The notes under the pieces were generated by a model. That model was not told the origin of the DNA. It made no database searches and was given only the letters and a program-made list of their open reading frames with translations. From Gammaproteobacteria bacterium (lineage in GTDB: Bacteria > Pseudomonadota > Gammaproteobacteria > SZUA-229): 7,340 nucleotides of DNA. The position numbers and the translations under genes are program-made. Of the stretch, positions 1 through 5,294 are shown piece after piece. The stretch spans positions 6,908 to 14,247 of the forward strand of contig NVSH01000007.1 of the NCBI GenBank assembly GCA_002401185.1, given 5' to 3'. Positions within the stretch are counted from its first letter, which is position 1. The number at the start of each line of letters is the position of its first letter.

Positions 1-93
1 AGCAGTAATAATCGGCATAATAATATTGCTGTTGTAACTTTTGACTACATTTCCAGATTGCCTGAGTTTTATTACTTCAGAGCTATAAATTAA
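1..93 (+). CDS. 3' end of an upstream gene, possibly a DUF1800 protein (partial)
   Basis: The first frame is open from the window edge for 30 codons and stops with TAA at 91-93. The stop overlaps the AAGGTGG ribosome site of the next gene, whose ATG is at 107, so the two are very likely co-transcribed and perhaps translationally coupled. The visible tail ends with SRLPEFYYFRAIN. A hydrophobic segment followed by a Pro-Glu-Phe motif at the extreme C-terminus resembles the end of DUF1800 proteins, which are very often encoded directly upstream of DUF1501 proteins. That identity rests on a short match plus gene context and is tentative; that this is a real coding end is more secure because of the junction geometry. 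Confidence 0.55.
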   Translation, partial: SSNNRHNNIAVVTFDYISRLPEFYYFRAIN

Positions 94-98
94 GGTGG
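92..98 (+). promoter_or_regulatory. Ribosome binding site of the DUF1501 gene
   Basis: AAGGTGG lies 8 nt before the ATG at 107. An in-frame GTG at 95 falls inside this site and so is unlikely to be the start. The site overlaps the stop codon of the upstream gene at 91-93. Confidence 0.75.
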
Positions 99-106
99 CA
101 ACGAAC

Positions 107-1666
107 ATGAATAAAAGAAACTTTCTTAAAAGTGTAGCGGCATTAGGTGGTTCCGCATTATTACCATCTTCTATAAATCCATTAATAATGTATAAAACAG
201 CAAGTGCTGCCGTTGATTATTCATCTGCGACAGTTGTAGCACCTGCAATTATGCCTCAAGTAATCAATATTCATTTATATGGTGGTCCCTCTGAACTGGC
301 GGGGAACTTGACAAACATCGTTGATATAAATGCTAATTCTCAAAATTCTTACGCCTCTGCTTTTGGCGCAGGGATATTAAGAAACGACACCACAGGCAAT
401 GGACAAGATAATAATGGTAATTCTGCCTTCATCACTAAAAATGGATTTTGGCGTGGTGCTGGTGGGGAAGATATGCAGTTTATGGTCGATAATGGCTATA
501 TGTCTGTTTATCGTACTTTGATGAAAAGACTGGATGGTACTCGTTCACATCGTGAAAGTTTATTGCAAAGTTTTAAAGGTTCTTTAGACATCGAAGGTAG
601 CGCTGGTGTGGGAACAAAAATCGCAGCTACTTTATATCAGCATCGTGGCCAATATGAAGGAAACACTACCTTAGCCGATGGCACAGCAATTAACGATATC
701 GTTAATGATCTACTGTTACCTTTTGTTTCATTTGAGGGTGATACACGTGCATACCAACAAGATCCTAATTTTCAGATACCTATACTTTATCGTGGTATTA
801 CCCTGGACCAGGATTTTGATAACCCGTATACGAGAAATAATAACCCGAATGACATAGAGCTTGAAGCGCTTGCTACCACTATGAGGACGAATACTTATAA
901 TTCTCGTTATTCAGGCGCGGCTAACAGTTTTGATTTAAGGGCATTTTTAGAAAATAAAATTGATGCCATTGATGATGCTGATAGTGACGCTAATTTACCT
1001 ATTATTACTGGTGTGGCAGATGCAGCTTCGGTTGGTATTTCTGCTGGTCAACAGCTAGTGTATCCAAATAACCAATATACCTCCAGAGTTCGTGCTGCAG
1101 TAACACTGACATTGGTGAACCCTGCAACACTTTATGTCACCGTTGGTGGTGGTTTAGGAGGTTGGGATGATCATAATAATGGTATCGATAGTTATCGTAA
1201 TCGGATGAGTGCTTTAATGGCGGTTATGAACGCCGCTATGTTGCATATTAAATATTATAACGCGAACACACTTAATGGTACTCCAAGAACAACCAATAAT
1301 AATATTGTTATAAATATGTCTGGCGATTTTGGACGTCGCGTAAATCTAAATAACAATCAAGGTTGGGATCATGGTAATAATCAGAATCTATATACTTTTG
1401 GTGGTTCGCAGGTGAGAGCAGGTGGTGCTGCAGCCCTAGGTAAAGTTGTTGGTACGACACAACGTGTTGGAACAAGTGGTACTAATAATCAGGTAACAGA
1501 ACCTGTACAAGGTAGCTATGAGGCCGAGCCTATGTCAGTTGCTTCTACGGTATTTTCATATTTTGGTGTTCAGAACCCTGAAATATTAACAGCTGATGAC
1601 GAACTTAATCCAAATGGTGTGCCGGTAATTATTGAAACAACACCTGGTGAAGCTGATTTGTTTTAA
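107..1666 (+). CDS. DUF1501 family exported protein with Tat-like signal
   Basis: A 519-residue protein. The start is the ATG at 107, chosen over GTG at 95 because of the Shine-Dalgarno position. The N-terminus (KRNFLKSVAALGG, residues 3-15) is a Tat-like signal with Lys-Arg in place of Arg-Arg, a short Ala/Leu/Gly core and a likely cleavage near TASA (about residues 32-35), so export in folded form is inferred. DUF1501 landmarks are the strand HLYGGPS (56-62), a Ser-His-Arg triplet (147-149), GGWDDH (351-356), SGDFGRR (405-411) and GWDHGN (419-424). DUF1501 belongs to the alkaline phosphatase/sulfatase-like fold group; the His/Asp motifs could bind metal, but no substrate is known. The usual SEFGR motif reads SGDFGR here. 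The chain is rich in Asn. It lies directly behind a gene end compatible with its common partner DUF1800 and is followed by a strong terminator. Family confident, function unknown. Confidence 0.87.
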   Translation: MNKRNFLKSVAALGGSALLPSSINPLIMYKTASAAVDYSSATVVAPAIMPQVINIHLYGGPSELAGNLTNIVDINANSQNSYASAFGAGILRNDTTGNGQDNNGNSAFITKNGFWRGAGGEDMQFMVDNGYMSVYRTLMKRLDGTRSHRESLLQSFKGSLDIEGSAGVGTKIAATLYQHRGQYEGNTTLADGTAINDIVNDLLLPFVSFEGDTRAYQQDPNFQIPILYRGITLDQDFDNPYTRNNNPNDIELEALATTMRTNTYNSRYSGAANSFDLRAFLENKIDAIDDADSDANLPIITGVADAASVGISAGQQLVYPNNQYTSRVRAAVTLTLVNPATLYVTVGGGLGGWDDHNNGIDSYRNRMSALMAVMNAAMLHIKYYNANTLNGTPRTTNNNIVINMSGDFGRRVNLNNNQGWDHGNNQNLYTFGGSQVRAGGAAALGKVVGTTQRVGTSGTNNQVTEPVQGSYEAEPMSVASTVFSYFGVQNPEILTADDELNPNGVPVIIETTPGEADLF

Positions 1667-1676
1667 CTTATTACTC

Positions 1677-1711
1677 AAAAAAAACGCCGCAATCTTTGCG
1701 GCGTTTTTTTT
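1677..1711. terminator. Perfect bidirectional intrinsic terminator
   Basis: Arms 1677-1692 (A8 then CGCCGCAA) and 1696-1711 (TTGCGGCG then T8) pair perfectly over 16 bp around a 3-nt TCT loop. The GC core CGCCGC/GCGGCG is followed by eight T on either strand. It begins 10 nt after the DUF1501 stop and lies 80 nt beyond the stop of the convergent DUF3570 gene, so it should end transcription from both sides. Confidence 0.95.
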
Positions 1712-1762
1712 GTTTATAGAAATCAGCTATCAATTCTTTTCTGCTATTTTAAAATACAACAG

Positions 1763-1776
1763 GTGGTCTTCACCAC
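1763..1776 (-). other. Small hairpin after the DUF3570 stop
   Basis: GTGGT (1763-1767) and ACCAC (1772-1776) form a 5-bp stem. On the minus strand the loop is GAAG. It lies 14 nt beyond the DUF3570 stop, before the main terminator, and is followed on that strand by an AT-rich stretch containing the 12-bp palindrome TATTTTAAAATA (1745-1756). There is no clean U-tract, so it may be an accessory 3'-end hairpin rather than a terminator. Confidence 0.3.
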
Positions 1777-1790
1777 TCATTGCCGATAAA

Positions 1791-3038
1791 TTAGAAACGT
1801 TTACTATAAGCAATCTGAAATATTATAGCTTTATTCGTATCAAACTCTGAATGCTTAAATGATTGGTACATGTATTCCAGTCTGGCACGTAAATGACCAT
1901 CTGTACCTACTTCTCGTCCATAACGAATACCCGGTGTAATGCTAACCATGTCATCTAATCGATAATCAGCACTTACATATTTCGGGAAATCTGGAGGTAG
2001 AGTAGCGCCAGCATCATCGACAAAAAACTGATTCATGTAAAAGAATGCCTGGCTTTGTACATACAGTCTAAATCTAGGTTCAAAATAATGGGTATCGGAC
2101 AGTTTAATACGATAATTGAAATCGAATGTGTGTGAATCAACATCCCAGTCATCGGTATAGTACCGATAAGAGCCATGAATAATATTATTGCTTGGATACA
2201 GCTGATGATTTAACTTGAAGGTTAAACTGGTTCTGGTTCTATCACCAGGCCTGCTTTCGTAATAACTCGAACCTGCAATAACAACATTAGTTGCTCTATC
2301 TACCACACTAAATACTTTATAAGGGTCTGTATGATAACCATTTGACATACTGTAGGCCAGATTAAACTGAGCGACAGTTCTGCGATTAATTATTCGGGTA
2401 ACGCCTGCGATTAAATCAATCGTTTCTCTTGTACCTTCGCCAGCTACTTCGTTATCGGCAATTTGCGATAATGGAACAGGTGTATCACCAGCGCCAACAC
2501 GAAAAATTTCATCGTGTGAGGCAGCGATACCGAAAGAAAATAGATAATCTTTTTTTACAGTTTCTTTGTTGACAGTTACAGCGCCGCTAAACGAACGGTA
2601 ATCATTTTCGATCGAAACAGCTGCATTGTAGTCAATTGACCAGTTATCATCATGTAGATGTGTCCAGGTTAAACTGTTAGCAAGACGAGTGTCGTTAAAA
2701 TGTACTAAAGCATTTGCATTCGCGTCGGTCACACCAATACCACCACCGCCTGAAGCGCCAGATACCGTATTACCACCACCACTAGTCTTGACTGCACCGG
2801 ATGGCGTGGAACCTGACATTGTGTCGAGTACTACTTGAATATTGACGCGATCTTTATCAGAAACATCACCTGAAACTGTCGCAACAAATTTTGCAACACT
2901 TACGCGATTATCAGCTTCACTGTAGTATAGAAAAGAATTGTCTATTTCCCAGGCATTTTCAATGGCTAATACGCTGCCACTCTGTTGCGATAACAATGTA
3001 CAGGTCGCAACTGTTAATTTATTCTTAATTGATTTCAT
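1791..3038 (-). CDS. DUF3570 family predicted outer-membrane beta-barrel protein
   Basis: A 415-residue protein with a signal peptide (about residues 1-25, cut after VLA). The mature N-terminus has the DUF3570 signature: AWEIDNSFLYYSEADNRVSV (29-48), then DTMSGSTPSGA (72-82), a variant of the family's D-x-x-[TS]-G-[AS]-[ST]-P-x-G-A motif. Next comes a Gly/Ser-rich loop (about 86-101). The rest alternates polar and aromatic residues like transmembrane beta strands, and the last residues, IAYSKRF, end in Phe as barrel proteins recognised by BamA do. An outer-membrane location is therefore inferred. The start at 3038 has a strong GAGGAG site 7 nt upstream. It is the last gene of the operon, 16 nt after the DUF4266 lipoprotein gene. 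The pairing with DUF4266 is a recurrent family association; its transport or redox role is not established. Family assignment is firm. Confidence 0.92.
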   Translation of the reverse strand: MKSIKNKLTVATCTLLSQQSGSVLAIENAWEIDNSFLYYSEADNRVSVAKFVATVSGDVSDKDRVNIQVVLDTMSGSTPSGAVKTSGGGNTVSGASGGGGIGVTDANANALVHFNDTRLANSLTWTHLHDDNWSIDYNAAVSIENDYRSFSGAVTVNKETVKKDYLFSFGIAASHDEIFRVGAGDTPVPLSQIADNEVAGEGTRETIDLIAGVTRIINRRTVAQFNLAYSMSNGYHTDPYKVFSVVDRATNVVIAGSSYYESRPGDRTRTSLTFKLNHQLYPSNNIIHGSYRYYTDDWDVDSHTFDFNYRIKLSDTHYFEPRFRLYVQSQAFFYMNQFFVDDAGATLPPDFPKYVSADYRLDDMVSITPGIRYGREVGTDGHLRARLEYMYQSFKHSEFDTNKAIIFQIAYSKRF

Positions 3039-3054
3039 TAGTTATCTCCTCGTA

Positions 3055-3288
3055 TTAGTTGCAACCACAACCGCCGCCGCCTACGCCATTACCACCTGTC
3101 GATGCTTCTTTACTAAAGAAGATATGATCATCACTAAATGAGTACATTTTATCTTGTGGAAACTGCATAGCTCGTTGAGCGAGAATATTCTTCTCCCAGG
3201 GCTTAACTGTTTCACTCGCACTCATGTTTGTAAACGTTGAGCACGCAGTGCTTAGAAAGCAAAATAGGAGTATCAAAAATTTATTCAT
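3055..3288 (-). CDS. DUF4266 small lipoprotein with C-terminal GCGCN motif
   Basis: A 77-residue protein. Residues 1-15 form a lipoprotein signal with lipobox LSTAC; Cys16 would be lipidated, and Ser17 at +2 favours the outer membrane. The mature part carries the family motif KPWEKNILAQRAM (about 29-41), then DDHIFFSKEAS (53-63). It ends in a Gly-rich tail, GGNGVGGGGCGCN, with Cys74 and Cys76 just before the terminal Asn. The short length and the near-terminal C-x-C are typical of DUF4266. It sits between a thioredoxin-like gene (12 nt upstream) and the DUF3570 barrel gene (16 nt downstream). The C-x-C could bind a metal, form a disulfide handled by the thioredoxin, or carry a modification; none is demonstrated. 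I see no clear Shine-Dalgarno before the ATG (the preceding bases read ACGGCTACAAAT), so translation may depend on coupling with the upstream gene. Confidence 0.92.
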   Translation of the reverse strand: MNKFLILLFCFLSTACSTFTNMSASETVKPWEKNILAQRAMQFPQDKMYSFSDDHIFFSKEASTGGNGVGGGGCGCN

Positions 3289-3300
3289 ATTTGTAGCCGT

Positions 3301-3789
3301 TTATTTAGAATTGAGTAATTTTTGTATTTTATTTTCTATGACATTTACATCGCCTTCTCGATAGCCTTTATGGCCGTATACAAGTGTTCCAGTTTTATCA
3401 ATCAAATAGGAACTAGGCATAACTTTTAATTTGTATTTGCTTGCAATTTCACCGTCTGGGTCGTACGCAATTATAAATTTAGCAGGAACTTTCTTTAAAA
3501 ATTTCTGTGCATCTGTTTTTGACGAATCCAGGTTAACCGCAACAATTACGAATTTTTTATTATCATATTTAGCATGCATTTCATTCATCCAGGGGAAAGA
3601 TTTACGACATGGAATACACCATGAAGCCCAGAAATCGAGATAGACGACTTTGCCTTTAAGGTCTGAAAGAATGATTTTTTTATTGTCACTGGGTAATTCA
3701 AAATCAGGTGCTTTTTGTGCCTGAACACTGACGCAGAACATGAGTGATAAATGAAATGCAAATAGTCCTGTAAGTAATTGTTTTTTCAT
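3301..3789 (-). CDS. TlpA/ResA-like periplasmic thioredoxin
   Basis: A 162-residue protein with a Sec signal (about 1-24, cut after VQA) and one thioredoxin-fold domain of the TlpA/ResA redoxin type. Landmarks are APDFELP (27-33), DFWASWCIPC (52-61) with active-site Cys58 and Cys61, and the cis-proline motif VMPSSYLID (123-131, Pro125). A Tyr/Gly-rich stretch (138-146) precedes the terminal helix. Such proteins reduce specific disulfides outside the cytoplasm, for example in cytochrome c maturation or copper-site assembly. Here it is the first gene of an operon with a Cys-ending DUF4266 lipoprotein and a DUF3570 barrel, so a role in keeping the lipoprotein's C-x-C reduced, or in redox work with that pair, is inferred. 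No good Shine-Dalgarno is visible before the ATG. The fold is certain; the partner is a guess. Confidence 0.92.
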   Translation of the reverse strand: MKKQLLTGLFAFHLSLMFCVSVQAQKAPDFELPSDNKKIILSDLKGKVVYLDFWASWCIPCRKSFPWMNEMHAKYDNKKFVIVAVNLDSSKTDAQKFLKKVPAKFIIAYDPDGEIASKYKLKVMPSSYLIDKTGTLVYGHKGYREGDVNVIENKIQKLLNSK

Positions 3790-3841
3790 GGTAATAAATA
3801 GGAATATTTAATGCGATTCGTTAGTTATAAAGCTTAAAAAG

Positions 3842-3869
3842 AGTATAGACTTTTAATGTCTAAAATGAA
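3842..3869 (-). promoter_or_regulatory. Candidate sigma-70 promoter of the tlpA-DUF4266-DUF3570 operon
   Basis: Read on the minus strand, a -10 hexamer TATACT (3847 down to 3842) matches the consensus at 5 of 6 positions. A weak -35 TTCATT (3869 down to 3864) lies 16 nt away. Transcription would begin near 3835, giving a leader of about 45 nt. A 5-bp dyad TAGAC/GTCTA (3846-3850 and 3858-3862) overlaps the -10 and spacer and could be an operator. The weak -35 keeps confidence low. Confidence 0.4.
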
Positions 3870-4069
3870 TGGTATTGATATAATTCATGTCATTTTTTCG
3901 ACAATTTTTTAAACCTGAAAAGTATGAATGTAATACTGAATAAAATTTATCCAATAGATAGAAAAAGTAGGCTATTTAAATTATATCTAAAAACACAACA
4001 GAGTGTATTTATTAAGAAATACTTTTTTCTAGATGGGTCTACTTGCCCGAAAAACATAATTTTTTATCC

Positions 4070-4075
4070 TATAAT
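4070..4075 (+). promoter_or_regulatory. Perfect -10 box upstream of the epimerase leader
   Basis: TATAAT matches the sigma-70 -10 consensus exactly and follows an AT-rich run. No good -35 lies at normal distance: TTGCCC at 4043-4048 is 21 nt away and CCGAAA sits at the 17-nt position. If active, transcription would start near 4082 and run into the hairpin at 4127-4184. Confidence 0.35.
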
Positions 4076-4126
4076 CAGCAGTTAATTAAGCAATGCTTGG
4101 TTTCGTAAAACAGAGTTTATTAAAAT

Positions 4127-4184
4127 GATTGCATCGAACATATTGCCAGGTTATTTTCATTAAGCGAGCGATGCAATCTTTTTT
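4127..4184 (+). terminator. Terminator-like hairpin upstream of the epimerase (attenuator or small-RNA end)
   Basis: GATTGCATCG (4127-4136) pairs perfectly with CGATGCAATC (4169-4178), followed by six T (4179-4184). Four A before the 5' arm can pair with the T-run after one T-T mismatch. The enclosed 32-nt loop is long for a simple terminator. The T-run ends 33 nt before the epimerase ATG and 18 nt before its ribosome site, so it would limit read-through into that gene. It could be the end of a small RNA, an attenuator, or protection from upstream transcription; no upstream plus-strand gene needs it. Confidence 0.55.
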
Positions 4185-4202
4185 AGCGAAGACGTATTTT
4201 TA

Positions 4203-4209
4203 GGGAAGG
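4203..4209 (+). promoter_or_regulatory. Ribosome binding site of the first epimerase
   Basis: GGGAAGG lies 8 nt before the ATG at 4218. An in-frame GTG at 4209 overlaps this site. The ATG places the Rossmann motif directly at the N-terminus, as is usual in the family, so 4218 is the start. Confidence 0.75.
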
Positions 4210-4217
4210 TGTATAAA

Positions 4218-5135
4218 ATGAAAGCATTAGTTACAGGCGGAGCAGGTTTTATAGGTTCTCATATTGTCGACCGTCTATTACAAGATGGTCATGAAGTTAT
4301 CGTATTAGATAATTTTTCGACCGGGCATCGAAGTAATTTACCTGAACATTCTGCATTGACAATAATCGAAGGCGATATAAGTAATATAGAAATCGTAGAT
4401 AAATGCATGCTTGAAATTGACTGGGTTTTCCACAAAGCAGCTGTGGCATCAGTACCAAAAACAGTTAATGATCCCATTGGTAGCAGTGCTGTGAATTATC
4501 AAGGCACACTCCATCTGTTAGAAGCAGCAAAAAATAATAATATAAAACGTTTTGTATTTGCTTCAAGTGCTGCATTGTACGGAGATGAACCGACACTACC
4601 CAAGGTTGAGACCATGTGTCCTGTTACTTTGTCGCCATATGCGGTAGATAAATTAGCATCTGAATATGCATGTGGAATGTATACAAAGCTCTATGGTCTA
4701 CCGACGGTTTGTCTACGATACTTTAATGTTTATGGGCCAAAACAGGATCCATCGTCACCGTATTCCGGGGTGATTTCTATTTTTACAGATAAACTTAAAA
4801 AGAAAAAAACACCAACAATTTTTGGTGATGGCGAACAAACTAGAGATTTTGTTTTTGTTAGTGATGTTGTTGAGGCGAATATGTCAGCGGCGAATGCTAA
4901 AAATGGTATAGGTCAATATTATAATATCGCTACGGGTAAAAAAATCACCTTAAACAAATTGTTAGAAACGTTATGTGAAATATATAAGATTGATTGTACT
5001 GTCAACTATAGTGAGCCTAGAAAAGGTGATATTAAAGCATCTTATGCAAAAATTGATAAGGCTTCTACGGTATTGAAATGGCAGCCCAAAGTTGATTTAA
5101 AGCAAGGCTTGGAGTTACTTTGTAAAAGCTTGTGA
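4218..5135 (+). CDS. UDP-hexose 4-epimerase, GalE/WbpP-like extended SDR
   Basis: A 305-residue cytoplasmic NAD-dependent epimerase that should invert C4 of a UDP-hexose (Glc/Gal or GlcNAc/GalNAc type). The NAD-binding motif TGGAGFIG is at 6-13 and the dinucleotide-binding acid is in LDN (30-32). The catalytic triad is Ser117 (FASSAALYG), Tyr141 and Lys145 (YAVDK). The substrate-side motif RYFNVYGPKQDPSSPYSGV (167-185) and DGEQTRDFVFVSDVVEA (204-220) are typical of the GalE/WbpP branch. By hand alignment, Ser275 (in KASYA) occupies the gatekeeper position that is Tyr299 in E. coli GalE and Cys307 in human GALE; a small residue there would admit N-acetylated substrates. The protein is about 30 residues shorter than E. 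coli GalE, missing mainly C-terminal sequence. It is followed after 159 nt by a UDP-glucuronate epimerase, which fits supply of exopolysaccharide precursors. The family is certain; the sugar is not. Confidence 0.93.
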   Translation: MKALVTGGAGFIGSHIVDRLLQDGHEVIVLDNFSTGHRSNLPEHSALTIIEGDISNIEIVDKCMLEIDWVFHKAAVASVPKTVNDPIGSSAVNYQGTLHLLEAAKNNNIKRFVFASSAALYGDEPTLPKVETMCPVTLSPYAVDKLASEYACGMYTKLYGLPTVCLRYFNVYGPKQDPSSPYSGVISIFTDKLKKKKTPTIFGDGEQTRDFVFVSDVVEANMSAANAKNGIGQYYNIATGKKITLNKLLETLCEIYKIDCTVNYSEPRKGDIKASYAKIDKASTVLKWQPKVDLKQGLELLCKSL

Positions 5136-5241
5136 TTATTATCGAATAAACATTAATAAATCATCTTAACTATATGTAATAAATTATTTTATGTGGGAAA
5201 ATATTCGAAACTTGATGCGATATATATTTCGTTATACAAAG

Positions 5242-5247
5242 TATAAT
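5242..5247 (+). promoter_or_regulatory. Candidate -10 box upstream of the UDP-glucuronate epimerase
   Basis: TATAAT lies 47 nt before the ATG at 5295. A TTGATG hexamer at 5212-5217 is too far away (24 nt) to be its -35, though it could pair with the weaker TATACA at 5233-5238. The 159-nt gap between the two epimerases has no clear terminator, so this may be an internal promoter within one transcription unit. Confidence 0.3.
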
Positions 5248-5294
5248 TTTACTAAATTATTAGATTAGACCAAATAACTGGACACATACACACG

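Larger units (their letters stand above)
3790..4217. other. 428-nt divergent intergenic region
   Basis: This very AT-rich stretch separates the minus-strand tlpA operon from the plus-strand epimerase. I find no convincing coding sequence. It holds the candidate tlpA promoter near 3842-3869, a TGTC/GACA dyad (3888-3891 and 3900-3903), and isolated plus-strand TATAAT boxes at 3879-3884 and 4070-4075. It also holds a weak AT-rich hairpin with a T6 tail (arms 4005-4010 and 4017-4022, T 4023-4028) and a stronger terminator-like hairpin at 4127-4184. No JUMPstart/ops element of the enteric type is visible upstream of the epimerase. Confidence 0.7.

Noticed and set aside
1632..1850. 72-codon plus-strand frame across the DUF1501 end and the terminator
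   Set aside because: It runs through the perfect terminator hairpin and into the antisense of DUF3570, has no ribosome site and a low-complexity composition; a chance frame.
2938..3141. 67-codon plus-strand frame opposite DUF3570/DUF4266
   Set aside because: It is fully antisense to two well-supported family members; its Ala/Thr-rich part is just the complement of the Gly-rich tail codons.
3431..3643. 70-codon plus-strand frame opposite the thioredoxin gene
   Set aside because: It is antisense to a clear TlpA-like domain, with no supporting start signal.
3865..3912. 15-codon plus-strand frame as a leader peptide
   Set aside because: It has no ribosome site, no regulatory codon run, and a stop far from the downstream gene.
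4005..4028. GTATTT/AAATAC hairpin with T6 as a terminator
   Set aside because: The 6-bp stem has a single G-C pair at its base, so it is too weak to call alone; mentioned only in the intergenic entry.
4289..4477. 62-codon minus-strand frame inside the first epimerase
   Set aside because: It is a shadow of a highly conserved SDR coding region on the other strand.
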